A DNA stretch of 64,000 bases from Paremcibacter congregatus (GCF_006385135.1 NZ_CP041025.1:3983501-4047500), one strand, 5' to 3'. Positions 34,481 to 43,888 are shown, counted from the stretch's first letter. Notes: a model not told the origin generated them from the letters alone. Numbers and translations are program-made.

Positions 34481-34523
34481 ACAGTTCAAAAAAGTAGAAA
34501 ATGCAAGCCTATCCTATTCATTT

Positions 34524-34662
34524 GGAATTATGGTGACAGTTTACTTTTTAATGGCCCGATCCATTTTTCTACCTCGTTTTGCAGAATGACAACAGGGGCA
34601 AGTCTAGCCATTGGCCAAATTCTACCAATAATGTGATAAAAGCAAACTGTCACCGTAATTCC
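34524..34662. mobile_element. MITE-like element with 21-bp terminal inverted repeats
   Basis: GGAATTATGGTGACAGTTTAC (34524-34544; the first 20 bases carry the repeat) pairs with 34642-34662, which reads GCAAACTGTCACCGTAATTC plus C: 19 of 21 match. The inside (~97 bp) has no gene. The GGTGACAGTTTAC end is of a kind found at IS- or REP-type elements. It abuts an IS30 fragment. Confidence 0.7.
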
Positions 34663-34672
34663 AAAAAATAGT

Positions 34673-34927
34673 TATATCGCCACTTTGGTTGAACGCCAGT
34701 CTCGTTATGTGATGCTGGTCAAAGTAAAGGATCGTAAAACAGAAACCGTGGTCACCGCTCTGATCACACATGCGAGGAAGTTACCAGATGAGTTGTATAA
34801 ATCACTGACGTGGGACCGGGGTAAAGAACTTTCGGATCATCAGATCTTTACTTTAAAGACCAAGGTCGATGTTTATTTTTTTACCCCAGCGGAAAGATTT
34901 AACGCATGTGTTGCAGCGATCAATTGA
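34673..34927 (+). mobile_element. IS30-family transposase fragment
   Basis: ATLVERQSRYVMLVKVKDRK, ELYKSLTWDRGKELSDHQIF and KVDVYFFTPAERF match the DDE core of IS30 transposases (normally VERxTRYxxLVKL, LTWDxGxEMAxH, VYFxDPxSPWQRG). The text after FFTPAERF is wrong for the family and stops soon. No N-terminal part remains. Confidence 0.85.
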
Positions 34928-34945
34928 GATCACCGTCGCAAACAG

Positions 34946-35599
34946 TCATTCACGATTATCGCTTCTAAAGTCATACTCCTGAAACTGCTCACGTGCTTTT
35001 AGCACACCATTTTGTTTTAACAGGAAGAGCTCATCAATATAGTTTCCATATACAGCTAGTGCCTTATTGCCTTTAATTTTATAGTACGGTTTAGGGTACC
35101 ACCTCTCAACCTGTGCTTCACCCATATCAGATATGTCGATTTCGACAGGCGCAGAAAAATCGATTACCTTTGGTTTGATATTTGTGTTCTTATTAAATGA
35201 GTGAGCGTATGCGGAGACATCATATGGTCCCGCCCATTTGCCGGTACTAGTTTTATACAGTGGTGAAAACATATATTTAGAATGGTAATATTTTCCTTCA
35301 TGGAGAACCACATAAAGCAAGACATATTTATATTTTGAAAAAGCCGGTATTCCATAATGATCAAAAACTGTAAATTCAATCTCCGTGCCGCTGTATGATC
35401 CCTTGTAGGGTTTTATGATTTTATATTTTGCCGAGAATTGTTCATCGAAGGAAAGTGCTCCTTCTGGAGACGCATCACGACTTAAATGGATTTTCTCGCC
35501 AACAAAAACAAAAAATTGACTGTTCTCTGTTTCAGAAATCGAATAATCGGTAAAAAATAAACAGCCGAAAAATGTAATTGCTATTGTAAGTTGATGCAT
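34946..35599 (-). CDS. hypothetical secreted protein
   Basis: 217 residues; ATG 35599 (MHQLTIAITFFGCLFF) is chosen because GGAGGGG precedes it by seven bases. A signal peptide ends near SIS. The mature part looks beta-rich (VFVGEKIHLS, KPYKGSYSGTEIEFTVFDHY, KYKYVLLYVVLHEGKYYHSK). AT-rich and convergent with the IS30 fragment. I recognise no family. It may form a pair with the next upstream orphan gene (35714-36502). Confidence 0.6.
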   Translation of the reverse strand: MHQLTIAITFFGCLFFTDYSISETENSQFFVFVGEKIHLSRDASPEGALSFDEQFSAKYKIIKPYKGSYSGTEIEFTVFDHYGIPAFSKYKYVLLYVVLHEGKYYHSKYMFSPLYKTSTGKWAGPYDVSAYAHSFNKNTNIKPKVIDFSAPVEIDISDMGEAQVERWYPKPYYKIKGNKALAVYGNYIDELFLLKQNGVLKAREQFQEYDFRSDNRE

Positions 35600-35713
35600 T
35601 AAATTTCCCCTCCATTTTTTCATTATTATATTTCTCAATGACAGCTCTGGGCCGCATTCTGTCGTTCAATATAGAGATATCAATTGGTTATAGCAACTTC
35701 CGGCCAAAAGCAG

Positions 35714-36502
35714 TTAATCTTCCCAGCCGTCTGTATGTAGCCAATACCGGAACTTATCAAAATCAAAAGCGTGACTTACAAATGGCTTCAGTCCTTCAGC
35801 GTGATCGGACTTTATCTCCCATACCCCCAAAAACGGATGCTCTTTAGAATACCCCCAGAGATCTCTAAGGCTGTGCAATTCTTTGACATTAATCTCAATT
35901 CGGAAGCTATCATCATATAGGTTAGTTTCCTTGCTTGAACGATCAATAAATAGTTCTAATTCATTCATTTTTTGAGGCGTGTATGGGCTATCCCATTCCA
36001 GCACATATAACCCATCTTCCTCGATTTTTTCAATTAGAGAATTATTCGAAACATGAGCACCTATATACATATAAAAATCCCAGCCAATATGAATGAAGAA
36101 TTTCCCCTGAAACTCTAGTTTGGCCTCACCCAAATTGCGGAAGATCATTTTAAGTACCGTTGGTATTTCATCCCTGCAAATGATTGCGTCTTCCCTAAAG
36201 TCGATAGATGAAAAAGACAGTTCGTGGAAGTGTTTATTTTTCTTACGTAATATCTCCATTTGATAATCATGAAGATGTGCATTTGTGAGCCGAAGATATG
36301 GTAAGTCCGCGTAGTCGAACAAGGCGAGTGCTGCCTTTATATACCGATCCTCAACCCTAAAATAATCTCTAAGTTGAACTTTCTTTCCATTAATGTGACG
36401 ACCAACATCGCAACTTTCGGTCCATTGATCACAGTCGTCAGGATAGGTTCCATTTTTGTCGCGTTTTGATTTGTCGTATTTGGTGATGCAATACTGCTGC
36501 AT
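35714..36502 (-). CDS. hypothetical cytoplasmic protein
   Basis: 262 residues starting MQQYCITKYDKSKRDKNGTY. No signal or membrane helix. The middle reads AIICRDEIPTVLKMIFRNLG and FFIHIGWDFYMYIGAH; the C-terminus is HAFDFDKFRYWLHTDGWED. The acidic, aromatic-rich make-up resembles immunity-type proteins of polymorphic toxin loci, but no motif proves it. AT-rich island gene. Confidence 0.55.
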   Translation of the reverse strand: MQQYCITKYDKSKRDKNGTYPDDCDQWTESCDVGRHINGKKVQLRDYFRVEDRYIKAALALFDYADLPYLRLTNAHLHDYQMEILRKKNKHFHELSFSSIDFREDAIICRDEIPTVLKMIFRNLGEAKLEFQGKFFIHIGWDFYMYIGAHVSNNSLIEKIEEDGLYVLEWDSPYTPQKMNELELFIDRSSKETNLYDDSFRIEINVKELHSLRDLWGYSKEHPFLGVWEIKSDHAEGLKPFVSHAFDFDKFRYWLHTDGWED

Positions 36503-36599
36503 TGTGTGCTCTAATCAATAAAATTCATGATGACGATATTCCTAAACATTCTATTTTCTTATCTTTTTCAGTGACCGCTTTGGGTCGAAAACAGATTCC

Positions 36600-37574
36600 T
36601 CACCCCAGCCCCTCAATCTTCTTCTGACACAATTTATCGGCCATTTTGAGCAGCCTTTTTTGGCAGAGGCTTAAGCGTTTGATCTCCGCTTCGCTCATTT
36701 TATATTGCCGGAACCGGTGGGTGCCGCCGTGGGCTTGGCGCAGGCGGTCGAACTCGGCCTCATAACTCTCCGCCCCATGGAACCAGGGCTGGCGCAGATC
36801 GGGGATCAGCGCCTCGGCGCGCGCGCGCAGGAAAGCGATGTCCGTTTCGGGGTAGCTGTGGCCGTGGAGGGTTGTGAGGAGCATATGATAGGCCGCTTCG
36901 ATGCTGTTGCGGAGCTGCGCGCCGGCGCGGCGGCAATTCTCCTGACGAAAGAACTGGCGCTGCTTTGCCATGAAGGCCGCGATCTCCACCTGAAACTGAT
37001 CCTGCTGGCGTTGGGCGCGGGCGGCGGGGGTTGTGTCCTCCGGCGCCGGATCAGAGGCCCAGATGTTGCTGCCGTCCTCATAGAGCAGCCGGCCCCGGGA
37101 CAGGACATGATGGTAAAAGGGCGACTTGTGACGGACCGCGCCATTCACCCCGCGGGCGTGATCGACCCGCAGATAGACCGGGACCGCCAGAGCGTCGAGC
37201 TGTTGCCGCACCGCCGCCCAAACTTTCGGGCGGGTCATTTTCTTCTGATTGACCTCGACAAAAATCTGCTGACCGGGGAAGATTTGGGTGTCGTCAAAGC
37301 TGTAAATCCTTAAGATCTTGCCGGGATTATTTTTGTTCAGGTTTGCCGGGTCTTTGCGGGGCTTGAGGGTTTGGCCAGCGCGGAGTTTCTTCACCGGCGG
37401 CTTGAAGCTGTCGCCTGTGGCGTGCATCGGGGGCGCGCGGCGGGGGATGGGTTTACTAGTCTCGTCAAAGCCCGCCCGAATGATCGCCAGGGCGCGGGTA
37501 AGGTCAGGGTCCAGATTGTCGGACCGGATGCCGGCTTTGATGAATGCTCTCGGATGGATCGTCATTTCCCCCAT
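36600..37574 (-). CDS. conserved mobilisation-region protein of unknown function
   Basis: 324 residues: MGEMTIHPRAFIKAGIRSDN, then ILRIYSFDDTQIFPGQQIFV and EVNQKKMTRPKVWAAVRQQL, a middle with ASDPAPEDTTPAARAQRQQ, and a basic C-terminus (RLSLCQKRLLKMADKLCQKK). A shortened paralogue sits at 55774-56331, so the gene belongs to the mobile backbone. It lies downstream of the relaxase on the same strand. No named domain recognised. Confidence 0.7.
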   Translation of the reverse strand: MGEMTIHPRAFIKAGIRSDNLDPDLTRALAIIRAGFDETSKPIPRRAPPMHATGDSFKPPVKKLRAGQTLKPRKDPANLNKNNPGKILRIYSFDDTQIFPGQQIFVEVNQKKMTRPKVWAAVRQQLDALAVPVYLRVDHARGVNGAVRHKSPFYHHVLSRGRLLYEDGSNIWASDPAPEDTTPAARAQRQQDQFQVEIAAFMAKQRQFFRQENCRRAGAQLRNSIEAAYHMLLTTLHGHSYPETDIAFLRARAEALIPDLRQPWFHGAESYEAEFDRLRQAHGGTHRFRQYKMSEAEIKRLSLCQKRLLKMADKLCQKKIEGLG

Positions 37575-37592
37575 GCTATCTACTCCCCGTTA

Positions 37593-37829
37593 TTATCTGC
37601 TTCCTGTTATTGTGCCTCCTGGGCATTTTGCGATCAGCATATGATACATGCACGTCATAGTACACAATAATCGGTCGTCAATATAACCGCGTGCGCCGGA
37701 AGCGCGCCAATCTTCCTCAGCAAGGGGCCAGTCCTGACGGGAATGCTGGACGTAGAGGATTTCGATGAGATCCACCACCCGGTAGGAGACGATAGAGGGG
37801 GACTGGCCTAACGGTAAGGTCTGCAACAC
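37593..37829 (-). pseudogene. RelE/ParE-type toxin C-terminal fragment
   Basis: SIVSYRVVDLIEILYVQHSR followed by QDW matches the last strands of ParE/RelE toxins (YRVxGDxVxILRVxHxRQD). The N-terminal half is missing: the frame opens only at the relaxase stop (37830). No antitoxin gene is next to it. Probably a relic of a toxin-antitoxin pair. Confidence 0.55.
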
Positions 37830-40298
37830 TCACCGCAGCAGCATTTTCCCGGCGCGGGTGAGATAGCGCTGTGCTGTGGAGAGATCCCGCAAGGACCGCC
37901 GCGCCAGAGAGACATGCTTGCGCACGTCATGATGACTGCCCCGCGCCCTCGACAGCGCCTGCGCCTCGGGGTGCCGGGTAATCTCCCCCGCCGCGATATC
38001 CGCCTGCAAATGCGCCAGGGCCGCCCGGCAGGGATCCAGGCGACGATAGCCGCGCAGGTCGGCGACGGTCTCGTCGAAGGTATCATTGAGCCCGGTGGCG
38101 CTCATTTCAAACGCTTTGCCCGGGCTGTTGTGATCGGCAAGCGTCAGGGCAAGACTGGTGAGCTTGTGATCTTCACGGCTCAGGCTTTTGATCAGTCTTT
38201 CAGGATCCCCATAATCTCCGGCAACAAACATATGCACCGCCTGTCGGTGGCGCGACAGGGCCACATAGGCGTTGGTGCGGCCCCAATGTTTGGTGTGATA
38301 GATATAAGCCTGATCGACCGTCCGGCCCTGGCCCTTATAGATGGTGCCCGCATAGCCATGGCGGAAGTCGCGGAAGCGCCCGGCGTCCAACATCTGGGTC
38401 TGGCCCTCCAGATCGAGGGTCAAGCGCTGTCCTTCGATCCGGGTGATGCGTGCTGCCTGGCCATTGATCAGGCCGGCCTGTTTATCGGTGCCGGTCATAA
38501 CAATCCGGTCGCCGGCGGCAAAGTCAAACCGGCCGTGTTTGGTGACAAAACTATGGTTCTTATCCCCCACCAATCCCCGTTTCTGCAGATGCGCCCGCAT
38601 GGCCATATTAAAGTCACTGACGTCCTTGTTGCGGTAGGCAAAGACAAAGCGGCTGGCCTCAGGATCACGGTCAAAGTCACTCTGCCATTTGTCAATCAGG
38701 GCGGCCTTCGCGGTCTCGTCTCCGGCGCTGCGGATAATGAACCCCCGATCATCATAGGCCTTGAGAGCGGCCGCCACATCGCCCCTCGACAGGGCTTCCG
38801 TCGCGTCCCGGCTCCAGCTCTCTGTCTGGCGGCGCACCTGGCTGATTTCCACGGCGTTGGCGACAACCGCGATATCGCGGAACAGGCCGCCGCGCTCAAT
38901 GGCGGACAATTGCCCATCATCACCCACCAGAATAACCCCCGCCCGATGACGGTAGGCCACATCAAGCAGGCCTTTGAGGGTGCCGCTGTCGAGCATCGCC
39001 GCCTCATCCACCACCAGCCGGGTCCCCTCCTGCAAAGTGAGCCGGCCAAGCTTCTCCCGGAACAGGAAGGCATGCACCGTTGATGAGTGGTCAAAGCCCT
39101 CCTTGCGGAGAGCCGAGGCCACCATATTGGTCGGCCCGAGCCCGATGACGTCATGATGGCTTTCGATCAAACCTTGTCGCAACACCTTCAGGCAATAGCT
39201 TTTGCCGGTGCCGGCCCGGCCGCGAATGACCGTCAGGCGCGATCCCGTCAGCCCCGCCTGCAAGGCCGCCGTCTGCTCACCGCTCAAGCCAGAATTATCC
39301 GCAAGCATTTCCGCCCGGGCTTTCGGGATCATCGGATCCTGTTCCGCCAGCAGCGCGCGCGACAGCGTCAGAGCTTCGGTCTCCTCCGCCCACACCGCGA
39401 CCGTGGTAAAGCGATCAGCGATCTCGCCATTCCGGTCCATGGTATAGAGCGTCTGATCACAGCGGATCACTGCCTCGAATATCCGGGTCGCCGTCGCCTC
39501 GTCAAAATCATATTGGTCGATATAACGGTTTAGATCCCGCACCGAGAAAGACGACCGCTGGCGGGTGAGATGATTTAACACCCGCTCCGGCTCCGCCATC
39601 AGATCCCGGGCGAGCTTGCCCCGCTCTTCATTGCGCTTCAGGGCCAGGACATCGCCCGCGCTGCGCAGGCGCTCCGGACCGATATGCTCCCCGGGCAGAA
39701 GACTGATTTCATCGACGCGGACATCCAGATGATGTCTGACAAAATAGTCATTCTGAAAGTCGCGCCAGACCTCGCCCCAGCGCTCACCGTCCATCATCGT
39801 GCCCTTGGCAAACTGGCCATTGAGATCCCGGGCTTTCGCCCCCATGCCCGCTGGTCCGACCCGGCGGGTGGTGAGCAAGACATGGGCGTGGTAATTCTCC
39901 GCCCCCTGATGCGGGTGATGGATATCGAGTTGGGCCGCGAGCCCGTGATCGACAAAATTCTCCTGCACGAAGGCCCGCGCCATCTCCAGCCGGTGCCCAG
40001 CAGTGATCTCAGGATTGCTCGGTAACGCGAGGAGTAGTTCCTTGGCCTCCTGAGAATTGATCCGCTTCTCCGCCGCCTGGGCCTCATTCCACAGCACCCG
40101 AAAGTCGGCCATCTCCGCCGGCGCGCCCTCCGGCAACAGCACGGCGTGATGTTCTGATCCGTCCCGGTTGGCAAAATAAAACCGTTCGCCGGTGAGCTCT
40201 GACTGACCCTGAGAGCGGGCGTTATAGGCGGCGCTGCGCACCACATTGGCGCCGGTGGAGCGGGAGAGGATTCTCATGCGGGCAAATTGAATGGCCAT
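37830..40298 (-). CDS. traA: Ti-type MobA/TraA conjugative relaxase-helicase
   Basis: 822 residues. The N-terminal relaxase domain holds SAAYNARSQGQ (probable catalytic Tyr region) and the three-His motif in HHPHQGAENYHAHVLL. A RecD-like helicase follows with Walker A GRAGTGKSY, motif II VVDEAAM, and late motifs AGTIYKGQGRTVDQAYIY and YVALSRHRQAVHMF. Shorter than the ~1,100-residue Agrobacterium TraA, with a shorter C-terminal tail. It nicks at oriT and unwinds the strand during transfer. It diverges from traD-traG, with the presumed oriT between. Confidence 0.95.
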   Translation of the reverse strand: MAIQFARMRILSRSTGANVVRSAAYNARSQGQSELTGERFYFANRDGSEHHAVLLPEGAPAEMADFRVLWNEAQAAEKRINSQEAKELLLALPSNPEITAGHRLEMARAFVQENFVDHGLAAQLDIHHPHQGAENYHAHVLLTTRRVGPAGMGAKARDLNGQFAKGTMMDGERWGEVWRDFQNDYFVRHHLDVRVDEISLLPGEHIGPERLRSAGDVLALKRNEERGKLARDLMAEPERVLNHLTRQRSSFSVRDLNRYIDQYDFDEATATRIFEAVIRCDQTLYTMDRNGEIADRFTTVAVWAEETEALTLSRALLAEQDPMIPKARAEMLADNSGLSGEQTAALQAGLTGSRLTVIRGRAGTGKSYCLKVLRQGLIESHHDVIGLGPTNMVASALRKEGFDHSSTVHAFLFREKLGRLTLQEGTRLVVDEAAMLDSGTLKGLLDVAYRHRAGVILVGDDGQLSAIERGGLFRDIAVVANAVEISQVRRQTESWSRDATEALSRGDVAAALKAYDDRGFIIRSAGDETAKAALIDKWQSDFDRDPEASRFVFAYRNKDVSDFNMAMRAHLQKRGLVGDKNHSFVTKHGRFDFAAGDRIVMTGTDKQAGLINGQAARITRIEGQRLTLDLEGQTQMLDAGRFRDFRHGYAGTIYKGQGRTVDQAYIYHTKHWGRTNAYVALSRHRQAVHMFVAGDYGDPERLIKSLSREDHKLTSLALTLADHNSPGKAFEMSATGLNDTFDETVADLRGYRRLDPCRAALAHLQADIAAGEITRHPEAQALSRARGSHHDVRKHVSLARRSLRDLSTAQRYLTRAGKMLLR

Positions 40299-40594
40299 GA
40301 GAAAAGCTTAAACACAACCATTAATTGAGTCAAGCAACAAACGGAGTTTGTATATTGCGTATGAAGTCTTTTTCCTGCGGAGGCCCAATCCCCCCTCGCT
40401 TTGCTCGGGGGGACCAGCCTTAAACGCCGTGCGGCGCTTAAAGGTGAGGGACGACAGAAAAACCCTTTCTGAGGAATCATCTGCTTCAACAAACTACATC
40501 CTATACTTGCAATTAGCTCTGTTTCTATTTACCATCACAGTGACCCCGGCGTTCAGGGGCGGTATCACCATCACCAATCATGTAGATCACAAAA
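40299..40594. other. presumed oriT / divergent promoter region between traA and traD
   Basis: A 296-bp gap between divergent relaxase and traD genes, where oriT lies in Ti-type systems. It holds two hairpins: CCCCC...GGGGG around 40390-40412, and CTTAAACGCCG (40419-40429) facing CGGCGCTTAAAG (40432-40443). No nic consensus was proven. Confidence 0.5.
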
Positions 40595-41041
40595 ATGGAC
40601 GCAGTTCAGAAACGGGAAAGACATCAGCAAAGCAGGCTCGCCAAAGAACGCAGCCTCAAGGCATCGGCCCGCAAAAAGGAGAACGCCCGCAAGTTTCAGC
40701 TCGGGGGCATGGTCGTCAAGGTCGGCCTACACCGTCTGAGTGACGACCAGATCCTCGGCGCCCTGCTCGACCAGAAGCGCCGCCTCGAGGTTGAGGAGGA
40801 CGAGATCCTGGTCATGTGGGAAGAGCTCTGTCAGTCGACCCTCCTTGCGCCCGAGCGGATTCCGGTCACCATAAAATTTTCTGACAAGCCGCCTGAGGAA
40901 ATCACCAAAACCATCAAGGCCCACGGCCTGCGCTGGAACCGCATCACCAAGCAATGGGAGGGGATGATCCTCGATGATCTGTTGCTGGAATTAAGCACGC
41001 TGGTCGGCGCTGACAATCTGACGGTTGTCTCCCATGATTGA
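40595..41041 (+). CDS. traD: conjugal transfer protein TraD (Ti-type)
   Basis: 148 residues. Basic coiled N-terminus (QKRERHQQSRLAKERSLKAS), then the TraD core GGMVVKVGLHRLSDDQILGA and a C-terminal extension (IKFSDKPPEEITKTIKAHGL, WNRITKQWEGM). TraD-like proteins are small accessory parts of the relaxosome near TraG. Its stop overlaps the start of traG. Confidence 0.85.
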   Translation: MDAVQKRERHQQSRLAKERSLKASARKKENARKFQLGGMVVKVGLHRLSDDQILGALLDQKRRLEVEEDEILVMWEELCQSTLLAPERIPVTIKFSDKPPEEITKTIKAHGLRWNRITKQWEGMILDDLLLELSTLVGADNLTVVSHD

Positions 41042-42953
41042 GCGCCTGCGCCATCATCCCTGGGTCAAATACTGGCCCCTGATTTTGGCGCCCCTGTCCC
41101 TGCTGCTCGGTGAATGGATTTACCTGACCTTTCTTCATGCCCATCTTGCCCACAGCCTCGGCCAGACCCTATGGTTCACGGCTCATTATTCCGCCCCCTG
41201 CCTGCTCGCCCTCCTCATGGAGATCTATCACCGGCGCTTTGGCTTTATCCCCCATAAAACCCGGCAACTGCTCTGGGGAATTGCCCTCGTCGTGATTCTT
41301 ATCCCCGCCTATGATCACCTGCGTCAGATCGGCGCCTTCGACGGTCACAAAGGTGGATTGATTGACGTCCCCGCCCTCGCCCGCTTCAATCGGGTGCTGC
41401 TTGCCCAGATCCTCCTCACCGCCCTCGTCTCAGGCCTGTTTCTTTTTCTGTTGGCCCTGCCGGTGCCGGACTCCCGCAAGGCTAAAAGAAGCCGCTACGG
41501 CGAGCTTGGTGACGCCCGATTCATGAACCTGCGCGAAGCCCGCCAGCAGTTCAGCGAAGGCGGCATTTGTCTCGGCGAAGCCTACCGACCGGACCAGGAC
41601 AAAGACCTGCAGAATATCAAGTTCGATCCGGCGCAAAAACACACCTGGGGTCAGGGCGGACGGAAACCCCTGTTGCGTTCCGCCGCCCGCGACGCCTCCG
41701 GCCACGGGCTGGTCTTCGTCGGCTCCGGCGGCTTCAAGACCACGGGCTTCGCGGTGCCGACCGCCCTCGAGTGGGACGGCCCGCTGATCTGTTTCGATCC
41801 CTCCCTGGAGATCGGGCCTCTGGTGCATGCCGCGCGTAAACGCAAAGGCTACCGGGTGATCTCCCTCAATCCCAAATATGCCGCCACCAATAATTTCAAC
41901 GCGCTCGAATGGATCTTAAACTCCCCCGACGATATGGAGGAGAATGTCGGCGTCATCTCCAGCTGGATCATCGGGCCCACCGCCCATCTTGGCGGCACCG
42001 GCAAGTATTTTGCGGAGTCCGCCGACAATCTCATTCGGGCGATATTGGCCGACCTGCTGTTTGACGACAATGTCCCGCCGGAGGATAAAACCCTGGCCGA
42101 GCTCAGGCGGTCCATCGCCCAGAGCAGCGAGGACCTGCGCCGGTTCCTGGAGACCATCGCCCTCTCCTCGGACAGTCCCCTGGCCCGCTCCATGGCGTCC
42201 ACCCTCTATGACCTGGCCCCCGATCAGTTCTCCGGCATCGTCGGTCAGGCCCAGACCGCAACCGCCTTTCTTGATATCGCCAAGTTCGGCGCGCTGGTCT
42301 CCGGCACCAGCTTCTCCCTGGACGAGCTGGTCAAGGGCGAGACCGATATCTTTATCAATGTGCCCCTGGAAAGCCTGCTCGCCACCCCCGCCATTGGCAA
42401 GATCATCATGGCCGCCTTCCTCAACGGCATCATGAAAGCCGATGGTCGCTATTCAAAGCGGGTGATGGTGCTGGTCGATGAAGCCTTTCAGCTCGGCAAG
42501 GGCTTCCAGCCGTTGCTCAAGGCCCGCGACGTGGGCCGCAAATACGGCATCTCCCTCGCCCTGCTCTATCAGTCCGTCGGCCAGTTGGTCGACAATTACG
42601 GCGAAGAGGGGCGGCAGGCCTTCTTTGAGAGCGCCGCTTACCGGATCTATAGCGCCGTCCAGGATCACAAGACCGCCCAAAGCCTGTCCGACGAATGCGG
42701 CAATTACACCGGCTATGTCAGGAACGCCGCTTCCTCAAGCCGGAACGGTCTTTTTGGCCTGCTCGGGCCGGAGAACCATTCCGTCAGCCGCTCCATCACC
42801 AAGGTCCCCCTGATCACCGCCGATGAGATCCTCCAGATGCGCCGCGACGAGGCCCTGATCTTCTCGGTCGGCAATCGCCCCTTAAGATGCTCCCGCCCGA
42901 TCTACTTCAGGCGACGCGATATGGTACAGCGGACGGGGAAGCGGCGGTTTTAG
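41034..42953 (+). CDS. traG: type IV secretion coupling protein TraG/VirD4
   Basis: 639 residues from ATG 41034, which overlaps the traD stop; a TTG three codons earlier is also possible. Four N-terminal membrane helices (WPLILAPLSLLLGEWIYLTF, LWGIALVVILIPAY and others). NTPase part: Walker A-like VGSGGFKTTGF and Walker B VMVLVDEAF, then RDVGRKYGISLALLYQSVGQ. It links the relaxosome to a mating channel. No VirB/Trb channel genes follow in this window; the next genes are RHS cassettes, so the transfer region seems cut off here. Confidence 0.95.
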   Translation: MIERLRHHPWVKYWPLILAPLSLLLGEWIYLTFLHAHLAHSLGQTLWFTAHYSAPCLLALLMEIYHRRFGFIPHKTRQLLWGIALVVILIPAYDHLRQIGAFDGHKGGLIDVPALARFNRVLLAQILLTALVSGLFLFLLALPVPDSRKAKRSRYGELGDARFMNLREARQQFSEGGICLGEAYRPDQDKDLQNIKFDPAQKHTWGQGGRKPLLRSAARDASGHGLVFVGSGGFKTTGFAVPTALEWDGPLICFDPSLEIGPLVHAARKRKGYRVISLNPKYAATNNFNALEWILNSPDDMEENVGVISSWIIGPTAHLGGTGKYFAESADNLIRAILADLLFDDNVPPEDKTLAELRRSIAQSSEDLRRFLETIALSSDSPLARSMASTLYDLAPDQFSGIVGQAQTATAFLDIAKFGALVSGTSFSLDELVKGETDIFINVPLESLLATPAIGKIIMAAFLNGIMKADGRYSKRVMVLVDEAFQLGKGFQPLLKARDVGRKYGISLALLYQSVGQLVDNYGEEGRQAFFESAAYRIYSAVQDHKTAQSLSDECGNYTGYVRNAASSSRNGLFGLLGPENHSVSRSITKVPLITADEILQMRRDEALIFSVGNRPLRCSRPIYFRRRDMVQRTGKRRF

Positions 42954-43009
42954 TAAACAGGGACTGCTAAAATTAACTTCAAAACAGTACATTAACTACT
43001 AATTGAAAG

Positions 43010-43258
43010 TAACAACAACTATATGTCAAAACCCGCTTAGAGGTTCGAATTATTGATTTAGTACTCCAAAATCATAAGGGTCTAATCATGGGGGTAGAAG
43101 TAAAGGCAAATGGTGCAGTATTGACGCCCCTACAAGCGCTGAAAGATACAATATTGTTTACGGAGGGGGGCTATGTTGTTAGTCATAGGCAAAACAATTT
43201 CAATTACGGAGATTCGATACAAATATATACTGCAATATGGAATGTGATTATTAGGTAG
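43010..43258 (+). pseudogene. C-terminal tail of a PD-(D/E)xK nuclease toxin (RHS-type)
   Basis: Open from 43010 without a proper start. Reads TRLEVRIIDLVLQNHKG, then GVEVKANGAVLTPLQALKD and FTEGGYVVSHR to a stop. The Asp of IIDLVL followed by the VEVK (ExK) strand and a downstream Gln is the layout of restriction-endonuclease-fold toxin domains. It ends five bases before the candidate immunity gene at 43264. It appears to be the last piece of an RHS C-terminal toxin whose core was deleted. Confidence 0.55.
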
Positions 43259-43263
43259 TCCAA

Positions 43264-43884
43264 ATGAACAAAAGAAAGATGCTATACCAAATATTGATGG
43301 ATAAAGGCTGGCGGCAATCATCTCGAAGGGAGAATATATTTCTGCTTCCAGAAACAGGGCCTGAAATCTGTGAATACTACTGGGCTGATATTCAAGGCCG
43401 TGGAGGACCGCAAGGCAGTTATTTCTCTATCGCAGGCGCAATAGGAATATGTATAAACCCCTTTGAGAAGTCTTGGCTTAAAATGCTAGAAATATACCCC
43501 GATCAAAGCGACGTTTGTTCATATGGCTCCTTTTCGCGTCAACTGGCAAATTATAGAGAGTGTAGTGTCGGCTTCTTTGAAAGCCTAGAGGATTCAAGTG
43601 TAAATGAGCATTTTGAAAGGATTGTAAAGAGACTAAATGCTTTTCCCAAAACGTTAAATGAGCTTACCCAACAAATCATGACCTCGAAGATCGTTGATGA
43701 AGATATTTGGGTATATATGGGACGTTATGGATGGCTTAAATATCATGGGTTACTCTATTGGTTGTGGCGGCAAGATTATCTTTCTGAAATTAATCCATAC
43801 ACTCATTACGACCGACTTACTGACAATCAAAAAATTATTCTTCAAGTCTATGTAAATAACGTTTTGGAAATCCCCCAGCCATGA
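43264..43884 (+). CDS. candidate immunity protein (cassette 0)
   Basis: 206 residues, cytoplasmic, acidic, rich in aromatic residues (WRQSSRRENIFLLPETGPEI, WVYMGRYGWLKYHGLLYWLW). It directly follows the nuclease toxin tail, and four bases after its stop an RHS fragment begins, which is the position of an immunity gene in an RHS cassette array. No named immunity family recognised. AT-rich. Confidence 0.65.
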   Translation: MNKRKMLYQILMDKGWRQSSRRENIFLLPETGPEICEYYWADIQGRGGPQGSYFSIAGAIGICINPFEKSWLKMLEIYPDQSDVCSYGSFSRQLANYRECSVGFFESLEDSSVNEHFERIVKRLNAFPKTLNELTQQIMTSKIVDEDIWVYMGRYGWLKYHGLLYWLWRQDYLSEINPYTHYDRLTDNQKIILQVYVNNVLEIPQP

Positions 43885-43888
43885 CTTA

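Noticed and set aside
37914..39083. 389-codon plus-strand frame opposite traA
   Set aside because: Antisense shadow of the relaxase-helicase, which has all family motifs.
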